Below are positions 35,501-48,984 of a DNA stretch of 64,000 bases, one piece after another (positions within the stretch are counted from its first letter, which is position 1; the number at the start of each line of letters is the position of its first letter). The DNA comes from Parelaphostrongylus tenuis (Eukaryota > Nematoda > Chromadorea > Rhabditida > Metastrongylidae), in assembly GCA_019055375.1 (NCBI GenBank), contig JAHQIW010005944.1, forward strand, positions 1-64,000, read 5' to 3'. Position numbers and translations under genes: made by a program. The notes below the pieces were generated by a model. The model saw only the letters and a list, made by a program, of their open reading frames with translations. It made no database searches and was not told the DNA's origin.

Positions 35501-36318
35501 TGACTTCTTCCGCACAAATCTTTGATTCAGTTTTTTTTTATTCTAGATAAAGTTATTGCCAAAGTTTGTGTTAAGCTGGAGAAGGTTCTTCTAGAATGGG
35601 CAAACGACTAAATACGACCGTAACACCATCGCTCGCCGTATAAATGTAGTAGACTGAGAACCTCACATTGCAATGCCGACTGGTCACATCGTGAAGAAAG
35701 TGGGCTGGACCGCGGACAGTGAAGTGGGGCTGAACCGCGGATCGTTCGCATTGTGAAACACAGACAACACTATAATAATCTACCTAATTTACCGTTTTGG
35801 CGGTCTAAGTTCGCAATTGCATGAGTTTAAACAAGATTTCCAACAATTGCTATCGCTTGCGAAGGTCACTGACTTGGTACTCCTTTATATGTGGGCGATC
35901 TATGACTTTCCTCTTCTGATGAAAAAGCCCGCGCTCAGTTACATTTGAAATGATTACAAACACATAGCCATATTTGCTCCGTAATTTGATGGCGATGCCG
36001 TTCACTCATGAAGCAAAAAAAGTTTTATTCACCTCTAATGAGCGAGATTTATTTATTTAAATTTGCCCTACCACGTCTAAAAAATTCCACAACTTTGCTT
36101 TGCTTCATAACTGTTCGTCGTCTGAACCTCCGTCAATCTTGCTGGAAATAACTCAAAAGATCATTTTTCAAACGACAAAAAGTAGATATATTGAGCGATA
36201 ATCACAGATCTGTTAGACTCTGTTGCTGTGTGACTACATGAACACAGTGCTTTTCCTCTATTTCTGCGCAACTCTTATTTCAGAAATTTAACATGAAAGA
36301 ATATACTAGAACTCTGAA
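35501..36318. other. Intergenic, no gene seen
   Basis: A/T-rich, apart from a short GC-rich pair of near-repeats at about 35700-35745 (GGGCTGGACCGCGGA, then GGGCTGAACCGCGGA). No ORF worth calling. Confidence 0.35.
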
Positions 36319-36770
36319 TTGACGAAGACTGACGTTACTCCAGATTTTAGGCTCCCGTCCTCCCTAGGTTGGCCGTTATACGATTCGTTAGCAACATGGT
36401 GGTATAACGAGCTCAGTATGGAGAATATCAAGAATTCTAAAGCGATAGTTCCTCAGGCTGCACCTGAAATCAATATTCGAGTCGACCACAAAGGCAAGGA
36501 ATTAAGTGGAAGATGTATTGAAGTCCGAAATATGTATATATTAACACAAGTCATTTTTGACACTGCGCCCCTATGGATATTATGGACACCAAAGAATTAA
36601 CCTCTTATCCGGCTGCAATGTTTCTCAAGTCAAGGACGAACCAGAAAAAAAGAAGGAGAGCCGCTTGGGGTGCATTGAGCTTCTTGGAAGAATCGTCGAC
36701 TTCGATTTAACAGTCATCCCAGCGCTACGTCATGCAAGAGAGGCGAGGGTTCGTACTATAACCAGGGTAA
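36319..36770 (+). CDS. Two candidate exons of an unrecognised gene
   Basis: A first open stretch (about 36348-36531) reads LPSSLGWPLYDSLATWWYNE and later INIRVDHKGKELSGRCIEVR, with an acceptor-like TTTTAG before it. A second (about 36622-36769, a different frame) reads ESRLGCIELLGRIVDFDLTV then ALRHAREARVRTITR, ending at a strong donor AGG|GTAAGAA. Balanced composition and the donor suggest real coding sequence, but I recognise no domain, and neither the start nor the continuation is found. It could be a gene fragment or transposon coding region. Confidence 0.35.
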
Positions 36771-36968
36771 GAATTCTGCGCACGCACTCATTGAGAGCTA
36801 GACCGGTTGACTTCCAGTGGCCTAGGGGAGTGTCTGGCTCTACCCCCTCCCCCCGCGCTCTCCAATTACGTCTATGCTTTTTGTTTCGCTATAACATGCT
36901 CAAAAACTTGACAATCCTTCCCCTCTCAAATGAGTGTTGTTTCAGAGAAGAAGTCCACGTTGTTTTCG

Positions 36969-37243
36969 ATCATGTGGTGCAGTGATTAGAGTTGCTCTGC
37001 GTCGCACGCAAGGTCGATGGTTCGATTTCGCACCCATGGCTCACCAAGCCAACCATCCCTCAGGTCTCAGAGTTGTCTAGGAGGAAAAAGCAGCACTCAT
37101 CGATACAGCGGAGGCTAGCGTGAGCATTGTGATGGCCAGATATCGTCTAATCACCTCAAGAGAAGTTAGAAGTTGAAGGTGAATGCATGGCGGATCCCTC
37201 GGGGAATGATCAACGCTGAGAGCTTTATCATTTTATCCTTTAT
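36969..37243 (+). repeat. tRNA-derived SINE, copy 10
   Basis: Head ATGTGGTGCAGTGATTAGAG, then CTCTGCGTCGCACGC, GGTTCGATTTCGC. Body shortened. Tail GAGCTTTATCATTTTATCC. Confidence 0.8.
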
Positions 37244-37859
37244 GCTCGACTCACTACAGCACCATACCACCCCATATCTCATATAGAAATCTCGTAACAC
37301 AGGCGATCAATCTATATAATTTAATCATCACCATTTGTTCAACATTCTGCAATCTATAACGACAGCTTTCAACAACCTGCAACTTATGACAACATATTAT
37401 ATTTATACATAACATAACACAAAAATAATAGTACAATTCAACTGATACGATAATGCAAATAATGCAATGCGAATACAGTGAATACTTATGCAATATCTGC
37501 TTCTTTGATTACAAACAGCAACTACGTAACATCGCTGGGGTTACAGAGAAGTGTGGAATCAAAACACTCTGAGCAGAAACTCGTTTATATCGAACTCATC
37601 TAGTATTTGTTTTTCTTTTAAGCATGATTTTGAGTACAAAAGGCCTTTTTGAACCGACATCTTTTCATAGCATTCACATCGGCGACAGCCTTAGCGTGAA
37701 ACCTTTTTGAGGATGATGCTAGTCGCCGCTTAAGGGGAATCGTCTCTTAGATAGCTGACCTCGTTCTTGGTTAGCGCAATACATTGAGTATTTAGCAGCA
37801 GTTTATTATGAACGAAATTGAGGAGGATGCGCACGTACTTGTACAAGGGAAGGTACTTA
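37244..37859. other. Intergenic, no gene seen
   Basis: Nothing beyond A/T-rich sequence could be supported. Confidence 0.35.
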
Positions 37860-38165
37860 TATGTTAGACGGCGACGAATGAAAAACCTATCTCATTCGCT
37901 GACAGAAACTTTTCATAGGAGTATCAATGCTTTTGTGGTTGCACATAGGTGATGAAGTCTTTTCTGAGGAAAATTACACGTGCCGATAAGTAATGTGAAC
38001 GTTCGTCGACGACTCTTCCGTGTAACGGAAGTTTTCCCCCGAAGGGATTGGTTGAAACGAAAGGCACCGTGCAACTTACGAGGCTGCAGGGGCGAAATAC
38101 GCGCATTGTACTGTAAAGTGCCCACAACAGTCCACAGGCATGGCTCAGAAAAACTACTAGGCAAG
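37860..38165 (+). repeat. Hammerhead-bearing repeat (HHR copy 3)
   Basis: Contains the family's upstream block AACGTTCGTCGACGACTCTT and AAACGAAAGGCACCGTGC. Stem I strands are GTGCAA (38069-38074) and TTGTAC (38105-38110), six pairs including one G-U. The core is CTTACGA in place of CTGATGA, with GAAA retained, so it is probably inactive. The right arm has CCACAACAGTCCACAGG. A TA microsatellite follows about 290 bp later. Confidence 0.6.
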
Positions 38166-38449
38166 TAGAAAATATGTTTTTGTAAGAAGTTGAAAACGGG
38201 TGCGGATAGGAGAAAACTACCGTATTTTTCACTAACACTCTCTGTGACTAGTATCAAAATGTGTGGGCTTCATCATTGAACAAAAAACTGCCTCACTAGC
38301 AACTCGCCCGAAATTATTACACTTTCACGATGTCCTGCATTCTTCAATTCGTACTAAAAAAATGCTACTACTTTTGTGTGGCCGTCCGCTCACAAGAAAT
38401 TATAAACGAGATGAGCGGGTGTGCGGATGTAATCTTAGTACACGCACTT

Positions 38450-38515
38450 CATATATTTATATATATATATATATATATGTACATATATGTGTATATATGT
38501 ATAATATATATGCAT
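38450..38515. repeat. TA microsatellite
   Basis: About 60 bp of TA repeats with interspersed GTACATA and GTGTATA. Confidence 0.9.
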
Positions 38516-39250
38516 GAACTGAATGTGGATGTTTACGATTGCATATACCTGAAATTACTGGCCTAAATTACCGTCTGTTATGGTGAAGTAAAATCATTCT
38601 AATGCTGACAAAAATCTGTACGAGAAGGTTCAATACTGGTTACTTTATAAACGATACGCGAGCGTTCAGCTTATTTTGCCGTTTGAGACAATGACTCATT
38701 TCAGGCTCGGAGTTTGCTGCAGGTTTTTTTTTGCAATAAATCATGATTTTTTAGTGAATGGAGCACTATAGTGGTTGTGAGCATTCGTAGGAAAGATTTG
38801 CTCTGTTCTCTGATAGATGTGATTGGTCGCATGCTGCTGTTATATTCGCTCTCTATATACATGACCCATTCTTCAAGCAAATTGCTGTCGACTTTTGAAA
38901 GGACTTTTTAGCTTATGTTGAGTCTGATTCAGTGTTCTTTTTTTTCATAGCTGCACATTTCATGCAACAGTACCAGTTTATCGTAGCACGCAAATGTAGC
39001 TTAGCAAAACGAAACATTAGTTGATTACTAGTCAAATTACCGCTCAATGTTTTTGCCCAAGTAATTTATGCAAGTACTAATGTCCTCAATAAGACTTTTC
39101 TGCTCTAATCCTTTCTCTGCGCAGATCTGCTGTCGATTAGTTATCGAGCGTATATGTATATCAATAATAATAAGTGAATGAATAAATAAACCTATAATTG
39201 GCTATGTCATCATGATATCATCGCTTTTTCAACACCATGAATTAGCTAGA
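38516..39250. other. Intergenic, no gene seen
   Basis: A/T-rich sequence; no ORF or repeat could be supported. Confidence 0.35.
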
Positions 39251-39254
39251 CGGA

Positions 39255-40380
39255 ACGAATGCTGACCGATTTCGACAACGCCTGTTGGAAGATTGGCCTT
39301 CAACTAAATCTAACGAAAACGATATTTATGAGGAACGTACTGGTTTTAATGGCCCCATCCACGCTCAACGGAACGAAAATCTCCGAATGCTCCAGCTACG
39401 TTGATTTAGGTGGTGTAATAAACATGATAATGATAAACCTAGTTCCACAATTGAGCAGGAGGAAACGAGCGGCCTGGGGAACGTTTAAGAGCATCGAAGA
39501 TGTAGCGAAGAGGGTAAAGCACATCAAACTCCGTGCCCACCTTTTTGACTTGACAATTTCCTTGCCTTAACGTATGCAGCAGAAACCTGGTCGCTACTTA
39601 AGCAGGAACATCACTTGGCGTTATTGAACGCACAGTCGAAAGATCCATGCTAGGTGTATCCTGTGTATCGCAAACAAGGGAAAGGATTCGAAGTTCCGAC
39701 CTAATTCAGCGATCGAAGAGCAAAGACGCCATTCTACACGTTGGGATGTCGAAAAAAGGTGGGCCGGACATGTGATGTGCTTCAACGACAACCCATGGAC
39801 GAGAGCCGTTACCAACTGGAAAATAAAAAGAAATGGAAGCAAGAGGAAGTGAGCTGCTTGGAGGGTGTCTAACAGCATCGAAAATAATGTGAAGAAAGCA
39901 AAGAACGCCGCCTCCGACCCACATTTCAACCTCGATGATTTTCCCTGCATTAGAGCAAGGTCAGAAACTTGGTTGCTATATAAGCGGAGTAAGTGATCAC
40001 ACAAAGTATCTTGGAGAAAAAAAACGGATCCAAAGTCCTGGGCCGCATAAACGATCGAAAATCAAAACGCTCTTCACGCCAAGCTATGGAATATTAGGGA
40101 GATCGAATATCTAATATCTAGCGACAGAGAAGGGTCGCTCTTGCCCAGATTCTCTGCAATGCCAAACTCACAACAAGAAGACGAATAATATCATGGTTAG
40201 AATTCTTCACGCGAACCAGGAAGGAGTATGCATATGTAATGCTCAACGAATCCCTTTGCCAAAGAGAGCCTAGAGGACTATTCTTGCAGGCCACTAGGAG
40301 AAATGGAAGGCTAACTGGCGCCTTCTAGATTCACAGGTCGATGAAATGGACGACAGGTGATATAGATGATGTGAGTTCTA
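39255..40380 (+). mobile_element. RTE-type LINE, 3' half of reverse transcriptase ORF, decayed
   Basis: 39259-39570 translates to DFDNACWKIGLQLNLTKTIF, then TLNGTKISECSSYVDLGG and LSRRKRAAWGTFKSIEDVAK, hallmarks of strongylid RTE ORF2 after the catalytic motif. Further frames continue (ETWSLL, RWAGHVMCFNDNPWTRAV near 39750-39810) to the ORF end near 40350. Several frameshifts and partial internal duplications. The fingers, palm and endonuclease regions are missing. Confidence 0.8.
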
Positions 40381-40920
40381 TGAAGGTCATATCGTTACTT
40401 CTGCAGTATGATCGAGCGAGATAATCACATTGCTACATGATCCACACCGAAAACTAGTTACGGCGTTGGTGAGCCAGGGTGATTTCTCTGTCATTGTAGT
40501 TTACATTGAGACACCTTTTATGCCTCGTATACATAGTCCTGTTCACCTATACATTCGTGGATGTGCTCCTGCAGATTATTTCTTAGATATCAACTGAGCT
40601 AAAACCATTCAGTCTGATGATAGAGAATGTTGTATAATGGATACGGCCCAGATTACATCCAACAAGCGCATTGTACTTTGACATTATAATAGTTTTATAA
40701 GACCTGTACAGAGAACTCAACAAGACGTTCACATTAAAGACTTAAAAGGTTTTTAGTGAGCAGTCCTTTACCTGAAAGTAAAATAAAGTTCATATATACG
40801 CTTCATAATCTTCATCTAATTTTTGACATTCATTTCTACTTTTCATCGATAATAAGTCAAGCGTTCTCGTTGGTAGATATTTGCTTAAGTTTATGGATAA
40901 TGTAACACCTTCCCTCTTAC
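40381..40920. other. Intergenic, no gene seen
   Basis: Mixed A/T-rich sequence without a supportable feature. Confidence 0.35.
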
Positions 40921-40925
40921 CATAC

Positions 40926-41216
40926 CATGTAGCGCAGTGGTTAAGGGTGCTCTGGCGTCGCATACAAAGTCAATGGTTCGATCTCGCGCTTATGACTCAC
41001 CAAGTCATCCACTCCTTAGGTGTTGGTAAAATTGTACGGACAGGTTCCAGACTTGTCTGGGAGGATAATCTACTATTTGGACATACCAGTAAACCACCGT
41101 GAGTCGCTGTGAAGGCCAGAAATGCATTCAATCACCTCAAACGAAGTTAAAAATTGAAGACGAATGCACGGTGCATCGCTCAGGCATTGATCAACGCTGG
41201 GAACTTTATCCTTCAA
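40926..41216 (+). repeat. tRNA-derived SINE, copy 11
   Basis: Head CATGTAGCGCAGTGGTTAAG, GGTTCGATCTCGCGC. Tail GGCATTGATCAACGCTGGGA, CTTTATCCTT. Followed 11 bp later by another copy in the same direction. Confidence 0.82.
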
Positions 41217-41227
41217 TGGATTTAAGA

Positions 41228-41512
41228 GCGCATATGATAAAGTGGTTAGGAGTGCTCTGCGTCGCACACGAGGGTGACGATTCAATCTTGCATTAAAGTC
41301 TCATCAAGCCTTCCATCCCTACTTAGTGGTAAATTGGTACCAGACGTGTTTGGGAGGATAAACAGCAGTGACCTGATACATCGGTAGGCCATCATGAGTG
41401 ATTGTAAAGGCTAGAAATGCATTTAGCTACATTAAACGAAGCAAAAAAATTAAAAACAAATTCTCAGTGCATCTTTCAGAGAACCATCAACGCTGAGAGC
41501 TTATCCCTTACT
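41228..41512 (+). repeat. tRNA-derived SINE, copy 12
   Basis: Head GAGCGCATATGATAAAGTGG then AGTGCTCTGCGTCGCACACG. Tail CATCAACGCTGAGAGC, TTATCCCTTAC. Forms a direct pair with copy 11. Confidence 0.8.
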
Positions 41513-42924
41513 TTTTCATGAATATTGCCTGATCTCCTATTTGCAAGTCTTCAAAAGTTGACAACTCCTGATGATTTAAGAAGAATATTGGAACTTCGCA
41601 GAGGAGTGTTTTCGAACAGTAACCAATTTGATCTTATTCGTCATTATAAAACAGTGGAATCATTTTTTCTATAGGATTAGCTCTTTTTTCGAACTCTATA
41701 GAAGATGGAACATGATTTTGATAAAGATCTGGAAATGCTCTTGCCCGATCGCTCCTGCACTCCAGAAAAGAATCGACTTGATTAGCATTATTTGACATTT
41801 ATAAATACGAGCAAAAATCTCTAAGCAGCAGTTGAGCTTACACGCTGAGAAGTTCGGAAATCTTCGTAGACGGTGATTGCGAGGAAACGAGGCGAATGCA
41901 AGAAGTTCTGGGACGTGCACAGTGAATTGAAGACTAGCCGTGCAAAAATCAATTTGAATAATTTGGACACTGTGAATAATGGCATATTATTTCATCACCG
42001 CCAGTTATGAAAGTGCCGTTGACAAATCACATTCTCAAGACTGAAACCGAAATTCTATTTAGGATTAGTGGCATCGATTCCATTCGTACTTCTCTTCTTA
42101 TTCTTATCGCTCCCTATTTTTGTTTCTTCCACGTCTGCTACTTCTATTGATCTTTATTTTAAGACTTTTCCCGGTTTTCACTTCAACTCCAATTCTATTC
42201 CTACATGTTCATGTTTCCAAACCTCTTCACATTTGGACATTTATTTGGAACCCAAATCATGTCAGAGACTACAAAACGTTCTCTAGTCATCATAAGTATT
42301 CATCATAAGTAGTCGTCATAATAAGTATCGTTTGTTCCAGTAATCGAGCGGATATGAGCGTACTGGTATCACAGTGTGAAGTGAAAGAGAAGGGAAAGGA
42401 AGGATGTTTATAAAAAGGAATCAATCACTTTTGTTTTTATGAAGGTCATAATCTGTTTACTTGTACAGTGTTTGTCAACACTACATACTTTGGAAAACAT
42501 TTCGATAATAGAAAACATGTTTTGAGCAATATAAAAAGAACCGGTTTCGACAATCAAGTCATCAGCACAGATGGATGAAATGAATAAATAAAGGGCGAAA
42601 AGAGAAACTGGATCTTTAAACATGGATGGCAGTTTTCTATAATCAAGTACTTTCCCAAGAAAATTCCAAATAGACCCATTCTGCCGAAAAAGAAACTTTA
42701 TCTTTTATCATGATATATTGCCACGCATTACAACATGCAAGGTGGTTGTAGAAAAAAACATAGAAGAAAAGTTGAAACAAAAGTCACTCATGGGATATGA
42801 TTCAGAATATATATAAGACTGTCGCTCGATGTTGCCGAATCAGTTTTGACCGAATAATTTAGCTCAACAAAAAAATAAAAAATAAAAAGAAACAAGTGAA
42901 ATTTGGCTCCAGCAAAAAAGGCTC
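41513..42924. other. Intergenic, no gene seen
   Basis: A/T-rich. A frame at 42068-42286 resembles a signal peptide but starts only at GTG and has low-complexity T/C-rich codons, so it is not called. Confidence 0.35.
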
Positions 42925-44001
42925 GGTCCTTTTCGATTAGAAGAGATCAAATGAAAACCGACCTCATCCTGTGGAGAGGGAACTTTTCACAGGATTGTTA
43001 ACAACCATTCGAAGCCTGAAATTTTTGGCTACAATCACACGTGACCGGTTTTCAAAAATACCTTTTTTGACGCTGTTACAGAAGGAAAACTCTTGTGTTG
43101 CACACACGCAGGATTCTCGCAAGACAGCTTTTTTCAGACTATTAGTAGTCATTCGATAGCGTAATGTTTGCCGATTCTAACGCTATACTTAATCTCTAAA
43201 ACGGCCGCACGGTCGCTTCTCTGCAACACAGCAGAAAAAATATGTTTAATTTACATGTGAGAGCATTGTGGTCTTTGGCCAATTCGACGGCCGCTGAACG
43301 AGGTAGCAATGAGGGTTGCGCGATTACCGATCGATTGTCGGCCGGTCTTATGCTAGCACGAAGCTTTGTTAATCAACAACGAATTCTTTCTACGCTTTGA
43401 AAGAAAAACTCCAGACAATACTTATACTCTGCTACAAGAAACTTTAGAGAATATTATTTTCCCATGAATTCGGACAAATCAAACACATTTATGACCACTT
43501 TGATGGAATTCAGGTGGCCAGAACGTCCCAATTGCTTCCAACAAAGACTCGAAGGCATTCAGTACTACGATCTTTTTTACACGTTCAAATGCTCGAAAAT
43601 TGATCGATAGTTTCGCAACCCCACTGCTTCCTAGTCCAGCGGCCAGTGAATTGACCAAAGGCCATCTTGCTCGCCCACGTGAACCAACCTTATTTTCCCT
43701 GTTGCGTTTCAGGGAAACTGTTTTCTTAGAATATAAGCACAGCATTGGTAACAGCAATTGCTACGCTATCGAACGATTACTAATAGTCCAAAGAAAGAGC
43801 TCTGTCCGGCAAGAAATATGCGCGCCTGAAACACAGGGCACTTCCATCTGTAGTAAAGTCGGAAAAGGCTTTTTCAAACCGGCCACGTGGGGTTGTAGCC
43901 AGAGATTTAAGTTTTCGCATCATTACTAACACTCTTTCGAAAAGTTGCCGGCCAGCGAATGAGATCGGCTTTTCCTTTGTCCCTGATAATTAAAAGGAAC
44001 C
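42925..44001. repeat. Long-TIR element, copy 7 (about 1.08 kb, longest)
   Basis: GGTCCTTTTCGATTAGAAGA at the left, CTGATAATTAAAAGGAACC at the right, with long diverged inverted arms (GAGAGGGAACTTTTCACAGG against its inverse, ACCGGTTTTCAAAAATACC against AACCGGCCACGTGGGG). AGGCTC occurs just outside both ends, a possible target duplication. The interior shares the TTTGATGGAATTCAGGTGGC block with copy 5 in opposite orientation. Confidence 0.72.
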
Positions 44002-47000
44002 ATAGGCTCTCAAACATTCCGAGTCTGAGAACTTGGTACCTCTGTCTAAAAGAATCAAAATATATAATAAAACATATGTTCTCCATAATTTCAATGATGC
44101 GACGAACACAGTCAGTCAAATGCATGGCATATACATGTAGTCGATCAAAACCGGACGCTAACTTTCAATAACTACTTAAAATATCGTAGTTTTTCAAAAT
44201 TCATAGCAAAGAGACTCAGTCATCCTTGTTATAACGTTTAGTCAAATTCATAAGCGCTAGATACTCGAGATAGTAAAGGTAGTCATCATTGATGAGCATT
44301 CTGGCAGTTGTTACAGTGACAAGGTATCCCGCATTGTACAAATCAGAGAAAAAGTTTAAATCCTATCAGACACCCGTGATCAAAAGTCATAGATGTTCCG
44401 CTTTCGTCAAGATGCTCAAACCTGATGGATGATGGGAGAGACAATTTGTCTTTCGTACAACCGGTGTACGAGAGCCGTTAATGACTAGGTTTCGAGATAT
44501 CTAGCGCATTATAAGAAAAGGGTTTATTTAATTAAGCAATTCCATAATAGATATCTTAGTCAATGAATATGATGCCCTTCGGATCCATCGAGACAACAGA
44601 ACTCAGATAAAGGATAAGAAGGATGGACACGTCGCTGTAGTTTAATCAAATCAACCGTATTGGAGAACATATGACATCACAGAAGAGATTTGAGACTATT
44701 CGGTAAAAATATTGACCTTTTCTTGAGCAGCCAAATTCGCGTTTTATCATTAGTAATTACTGTATCCGTTCCATATAAACATAATTGTGACAAACTTGAC
44801 AAACCATTCATTGTACCGCTTCTTGACGTAAGGATTCACAGCGATATGCTTGCGATTGTGTAATAAGCCAAACAGAAAACGTAGACTGTTGTAGATCGTT
44901 CATCGATGGTGATGCCTTGCCTTATTCCAGGGCTTTCTTTTATTTATTATTATTTCTGACCTAATTAGTAGTTGGCCTTCTTAGTTTGTATGCTAATATG
45001 CCCCATTGATTGGCACTGTTATTCCTTTTCTGTCACTTTTTATCTTCCTGCTCGTCCTTTCTGATTTTCATTTTTGTTAAACGGTTCGCTCGTTCCGAGG
45101 AAATGTTAAGCTGAGAAATAATTGTCAAAATTTCTTGAGCGTGTTAATATGTTCCTCCTATTATATTCATACCATGAGTAGCATTGATCCATTGTATAAG
45201 CATTACAGATAGGGAAAGTATATGTGTATTAAGTATCAATTCAGTGACTCAGTTGGAAACTTAAACAAAGATCCTTGCCTTTAAAAAGTTAAAAATCCTG
45301 AACAGAAATCCTCAATACGTCATCAGCTTGTGCAGTGTTATAATAATTATATTTTTTGAATCGAAGAAGGATCTGACGTCAATGGGAATCAGTGTCTCTC
45401 ATTGTGACAACTTCCATCTAGAGACAAAGGGACTTGAAAGAGGCGCCCGCGTTTTCTCACATAAATCAAAGTGGGTGCAAACTGGTGTAAACGTGTATTT
45501 TGCTTTTTTCCCTTCCATTCACACTCAAATTTCGTGACCTGTTCGATTCTCGCACTTGTAATAAATGCATTATGGAACATTGAAGAATCGGCTGAGTCGT
45601 TAAATTGCGCTGTAACGAAAGGCAAAGAAAGTAGACTCTATTTCGTTCCTTTTTGTCTTTTTGTGCGATCATAATCATTGACATTCAACACCATTTATGC
45701 TTCTAACAAATTTAATTATATCGTCGTTCCAGTGTGATCAGCAATTGATCGGCTTTGACCAGTTTCCCTTTTGCTCTAAGAAAGATTAGTGAACCTTGCG
45801 ACAAAAAGTCATAGGCTTTTCTGAAGTGGAAAAGCTTCACCAATACATCCATGGTAGTGAAAGTCTCTTGGTGAAAACAAAAATTCTTGACCTGGATAGT
45901 ATTTGTTGAAGGCTAATGTAACTTATTTATCTCATCCACACGGCCCCTTCATCACATCTATTGTGCGGATCCAAGTACTTTTCGAATTTGATTCGTTTCC
46001 TAGCATGCAACATCAGCAAAGTTTTTCCAACTTCCTGCTTTTGATTTCGGCTACTACTTTTCCTTTCTTCGTGAATGTCGTGAAATGTCGGTCTAGTCGA
46101 TTTTCTTTGGAGTCCAGAGATAGCCACTCTGGGACGTTCTCAATGAGATCGCAGAAAGCGACCTTTTTCCAGACAAGTCTAGCACTGTCACATGACTTCT
46201 GACGTCTGAGCGGCATGACGATTTGGTGCACGGTCTAAACAACATCATGTTCGTTTTAGCAGTATCATGAGCAATGTGCCACCCGCCTCCTAATAGGTAG
46301 AATATTGCACTGAAAGAAAACGTTTTTTGGATATAATATCTGCGCGCGCACTCATTCACGCGTTGACACATACATAGATTCATATTATATGTACACAATT
46401 ACAGGCACATGTAATGCGTCCACACACACACACTTACACACACACACATACACACTGACCTACACACATAGACACACATGTGTAGATACACCTACACACA
46501 AACACAAGCACAGACACGCATGTGTACAAGGATACACTCATACTTAAATTCTACACTTGAATAACGTTGTGACAAGAAACATTCTAGCCTTATCGAATGT
46601 TTCCGTACTACAGGCTCACATTCTTCGGAAACTTCAGGAGAAGTTTATTGGTTCTTCTAAGATTATCGATAGTAAGGATACAAGAGCACACTGCCTGAAT
46701 TTCCTGACTCGATGTAGAATAATTGGTTGATTGAAGCGTCTCGCACGACAATTATTATTAAATGATTGCAAAAATGTTCTTAAATCTTTGATGCTATTAA
46801 AAATTAACGACTTTTTTCACACGTATTCTTAGTTTTTATTCTTTCTTCTTTGTTCTCACTATCACTCATCAATGTAAGTCGTATTTCTTTGACGTCAACA
46901 AGATTCGAATGCCAGTCGATCCTGTTTTCAAATGACTCGCGACAAATGAAAATGTTTATAAAATAAGTAGCAGCACAGGCGTTTGGAGAAAAGGTTTTGA

Positions 47001-48211
47001 GAGAACTGAAAATTTTCGAAGGTTTTTTGAAAATGAGAATTCTTTCAAAAACTGCATGAATGTAGATGACAGCAAAAATATTCGTTGAATTTCGTTTCGA
47101 TTTTCTGGAACATATCGAGTTTCCGAAATATCTTCCATGTTTTACATTGAAACTGTAAGAAGAGTACTGCGAATAAGAAATAAAAAAATTATAACAACTA
47201 ACTTTTTTGAAAACCAAATGTTGACGATAGCCAAAATAAACAAAGAAAATTAATTTTTCAACTATATTTTCAATATCTGCTGCTAACAGAAGTCACTCTC
47301 AGCGGGAGTGATGTGGTGAGCACAAATAGATCTTTGAATCATTGAAGAGGGAAATGCAATCAAGGGCTTCACTTGGTGAGGCGGATTATTCATAAGCACC
47401 TATAGGGGCTAATGAGGGTTCAAAGCTGGAATGAAATTCTGAGATTGCTTTTTTTTAGACGTACTCATGTTTGTATTAGGCATTGTAGCTTGTCATGTAA
47501 AAGATTGGGATACAATATAAAATATAAAACAATTATTCCTTTTTTTACAGAACTTTCCCTTTTAAGATCTCAAAAAACGCTGTTTCCTAGACATAAAACT
47601 CAAGTCCAAAGCTATACGCTGTTTTGGCCGTCATTTTTTGACCGAACAATACAAAGTATTACTTATATATGAGAGAACTTTCTTGGATAAAATTTTGAAG
47701 GAACGAAGAGAGATATCTCGTAACAATAATCCATCAATACGACTCTTTTTGGAAACTGAAGAAAATTGCTCTAACAACATTACACGAACGATACTATACA
47801 TTATTTCGGAATGACCGCAAATGATAACATTCTTAAAAGTGTAGTCCTATGTCAATATCAGACCACTTATTCCGAAGTCTAACTCGTTTATTTGACACTC
47901 AGCCGAGAGGTCCTGTAGTATTTCAGTAATCGAGAGTTTACAGGCAGTTTCGAAAAATCAGCTCCACCGTGAAATGGATAAGTTAAGCGAACTCAGAAAA
48001 AAAAACTACTAAGCAAGCTAGTAAATTAGCTGGGTCAGCTGTAGAGTATCTACAGCACGACAGTTTTTTTTTTATGGGGAAGCAGATTCAATATAGATGT
48101 CAGTAAAAAAAATTCATGACTACTGTAATGTCTATCGAGCAGATATATCAAAACTTTGTTTGAAGTGATTCATAAGACCACACATTTAGATTTCAATATG
48201 CCTAAAATTAT
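44002..48211. other. Gene-poor intergenic tract
   Basis: No exon could be supported in about 4.2 kb. Frames at 46804-47217 (minus) and 45328-45625 are low-complexity or shadows. A CA-rich stretch is listed separately. Confidence 0.35.
46415..46530. repeat. CA-rich microsatellite
   Basis: Interrupted CACACA and TACACACA runs on the plus strand. Confidence 0.85.
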
Positions 48212-48422
48212 TTTTGAGCCAAGCATGTGGTCTGTTATGGACATACTAATGGCAGGTGTGAAGAGTACATCTGGCGCCCTCTCTAAGTAGAGTGTTGGTT
48301 CTCCCGAAAGAATTGACTAAAGACGAAGTGCACCGCCCAACTGACGTGGCTGCCAAGGCCGAATACGCGTCTTGAGCTATATAAATTTGCGTATTAAAGA
48401 CCACATGGCTCAAAAATAATTG
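48212..48422 (+). repeat. Foldback repeat with hammerhead remnant (HHR copy 4)
   Basis: Arms TGAGCCAAGCATGTGGTCTG and AAAGACCACATGGCTCA are inverted. Centre: CTGACGT (48341-48347), stem II GGCT...GGCC, GAAT, then GTC. The core has several substitutions, and stem I keeps only about three pairs (CAA/TTG). Confidence 0.6.
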
Positions 48423-48984
48423 TCAGGCATATCATGCGAATGTTTATATGCTTATCAAATGTGTCAAACGCTGTCGAATTATCTCTTATGAGTCATACGA
48501 CCACGCCTCACATAATTTTGTTCCGTCGAATTTGATTTTAGGTTCCAAGAAAACGTCATAAAGGAGTCTGCGTTATTATTCAAAAAAACTCTTTCTATTA
48601 CTCAACAATGCTTTGATATTTGTGCAAAAAATTTGAATATCTTAGTCGTTGTGTGGTTTATAATGGTTCAACTAATTAATGAGACGGAAATGAAAAAGTA
48701 CGATTGCTACGACGACGACATTCTACACATAGTGGCACTTTTTCCCCGTATTTGCACCATAATTACACGAAGACAATACTCATAGTTTTGATGTCGGTCT
48801 ACTTTAAACTCGTGTTTGTCAACGAAAACACGTCGCAATGCCGTCGCACGTAGCAGTCATTAAAGTCTGGTCTCGATCGAGAACAAAAGCAACAACACAC
48901 TAAACATGCTGGGTCGTAAATTTGGGTGTATGCAGCATATCTGTGAGTGTACGAAAGGTGTAGAAACTTGGAAGAGGGCGTTTT
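48423..48984. other. Intergenic, no gene seen
   Basis: A/T-rich upstream flank of the GC-rich patch at 48985. Nothing supported. Confidence 0.35.

Noticed and set aside
42068..42286. Frame resembling a secreted protein with signal peptide
   Set aside because: It begins at GTG, is T/C-rich low-complexity, and has no ATG or acceptor in phase.
46804..47217. 137-codon minus-strand frame
   Set aside because: Longest uninterrupted frame nearby, but no homology, no splice context and A/T-driven composition. Left as unproven.
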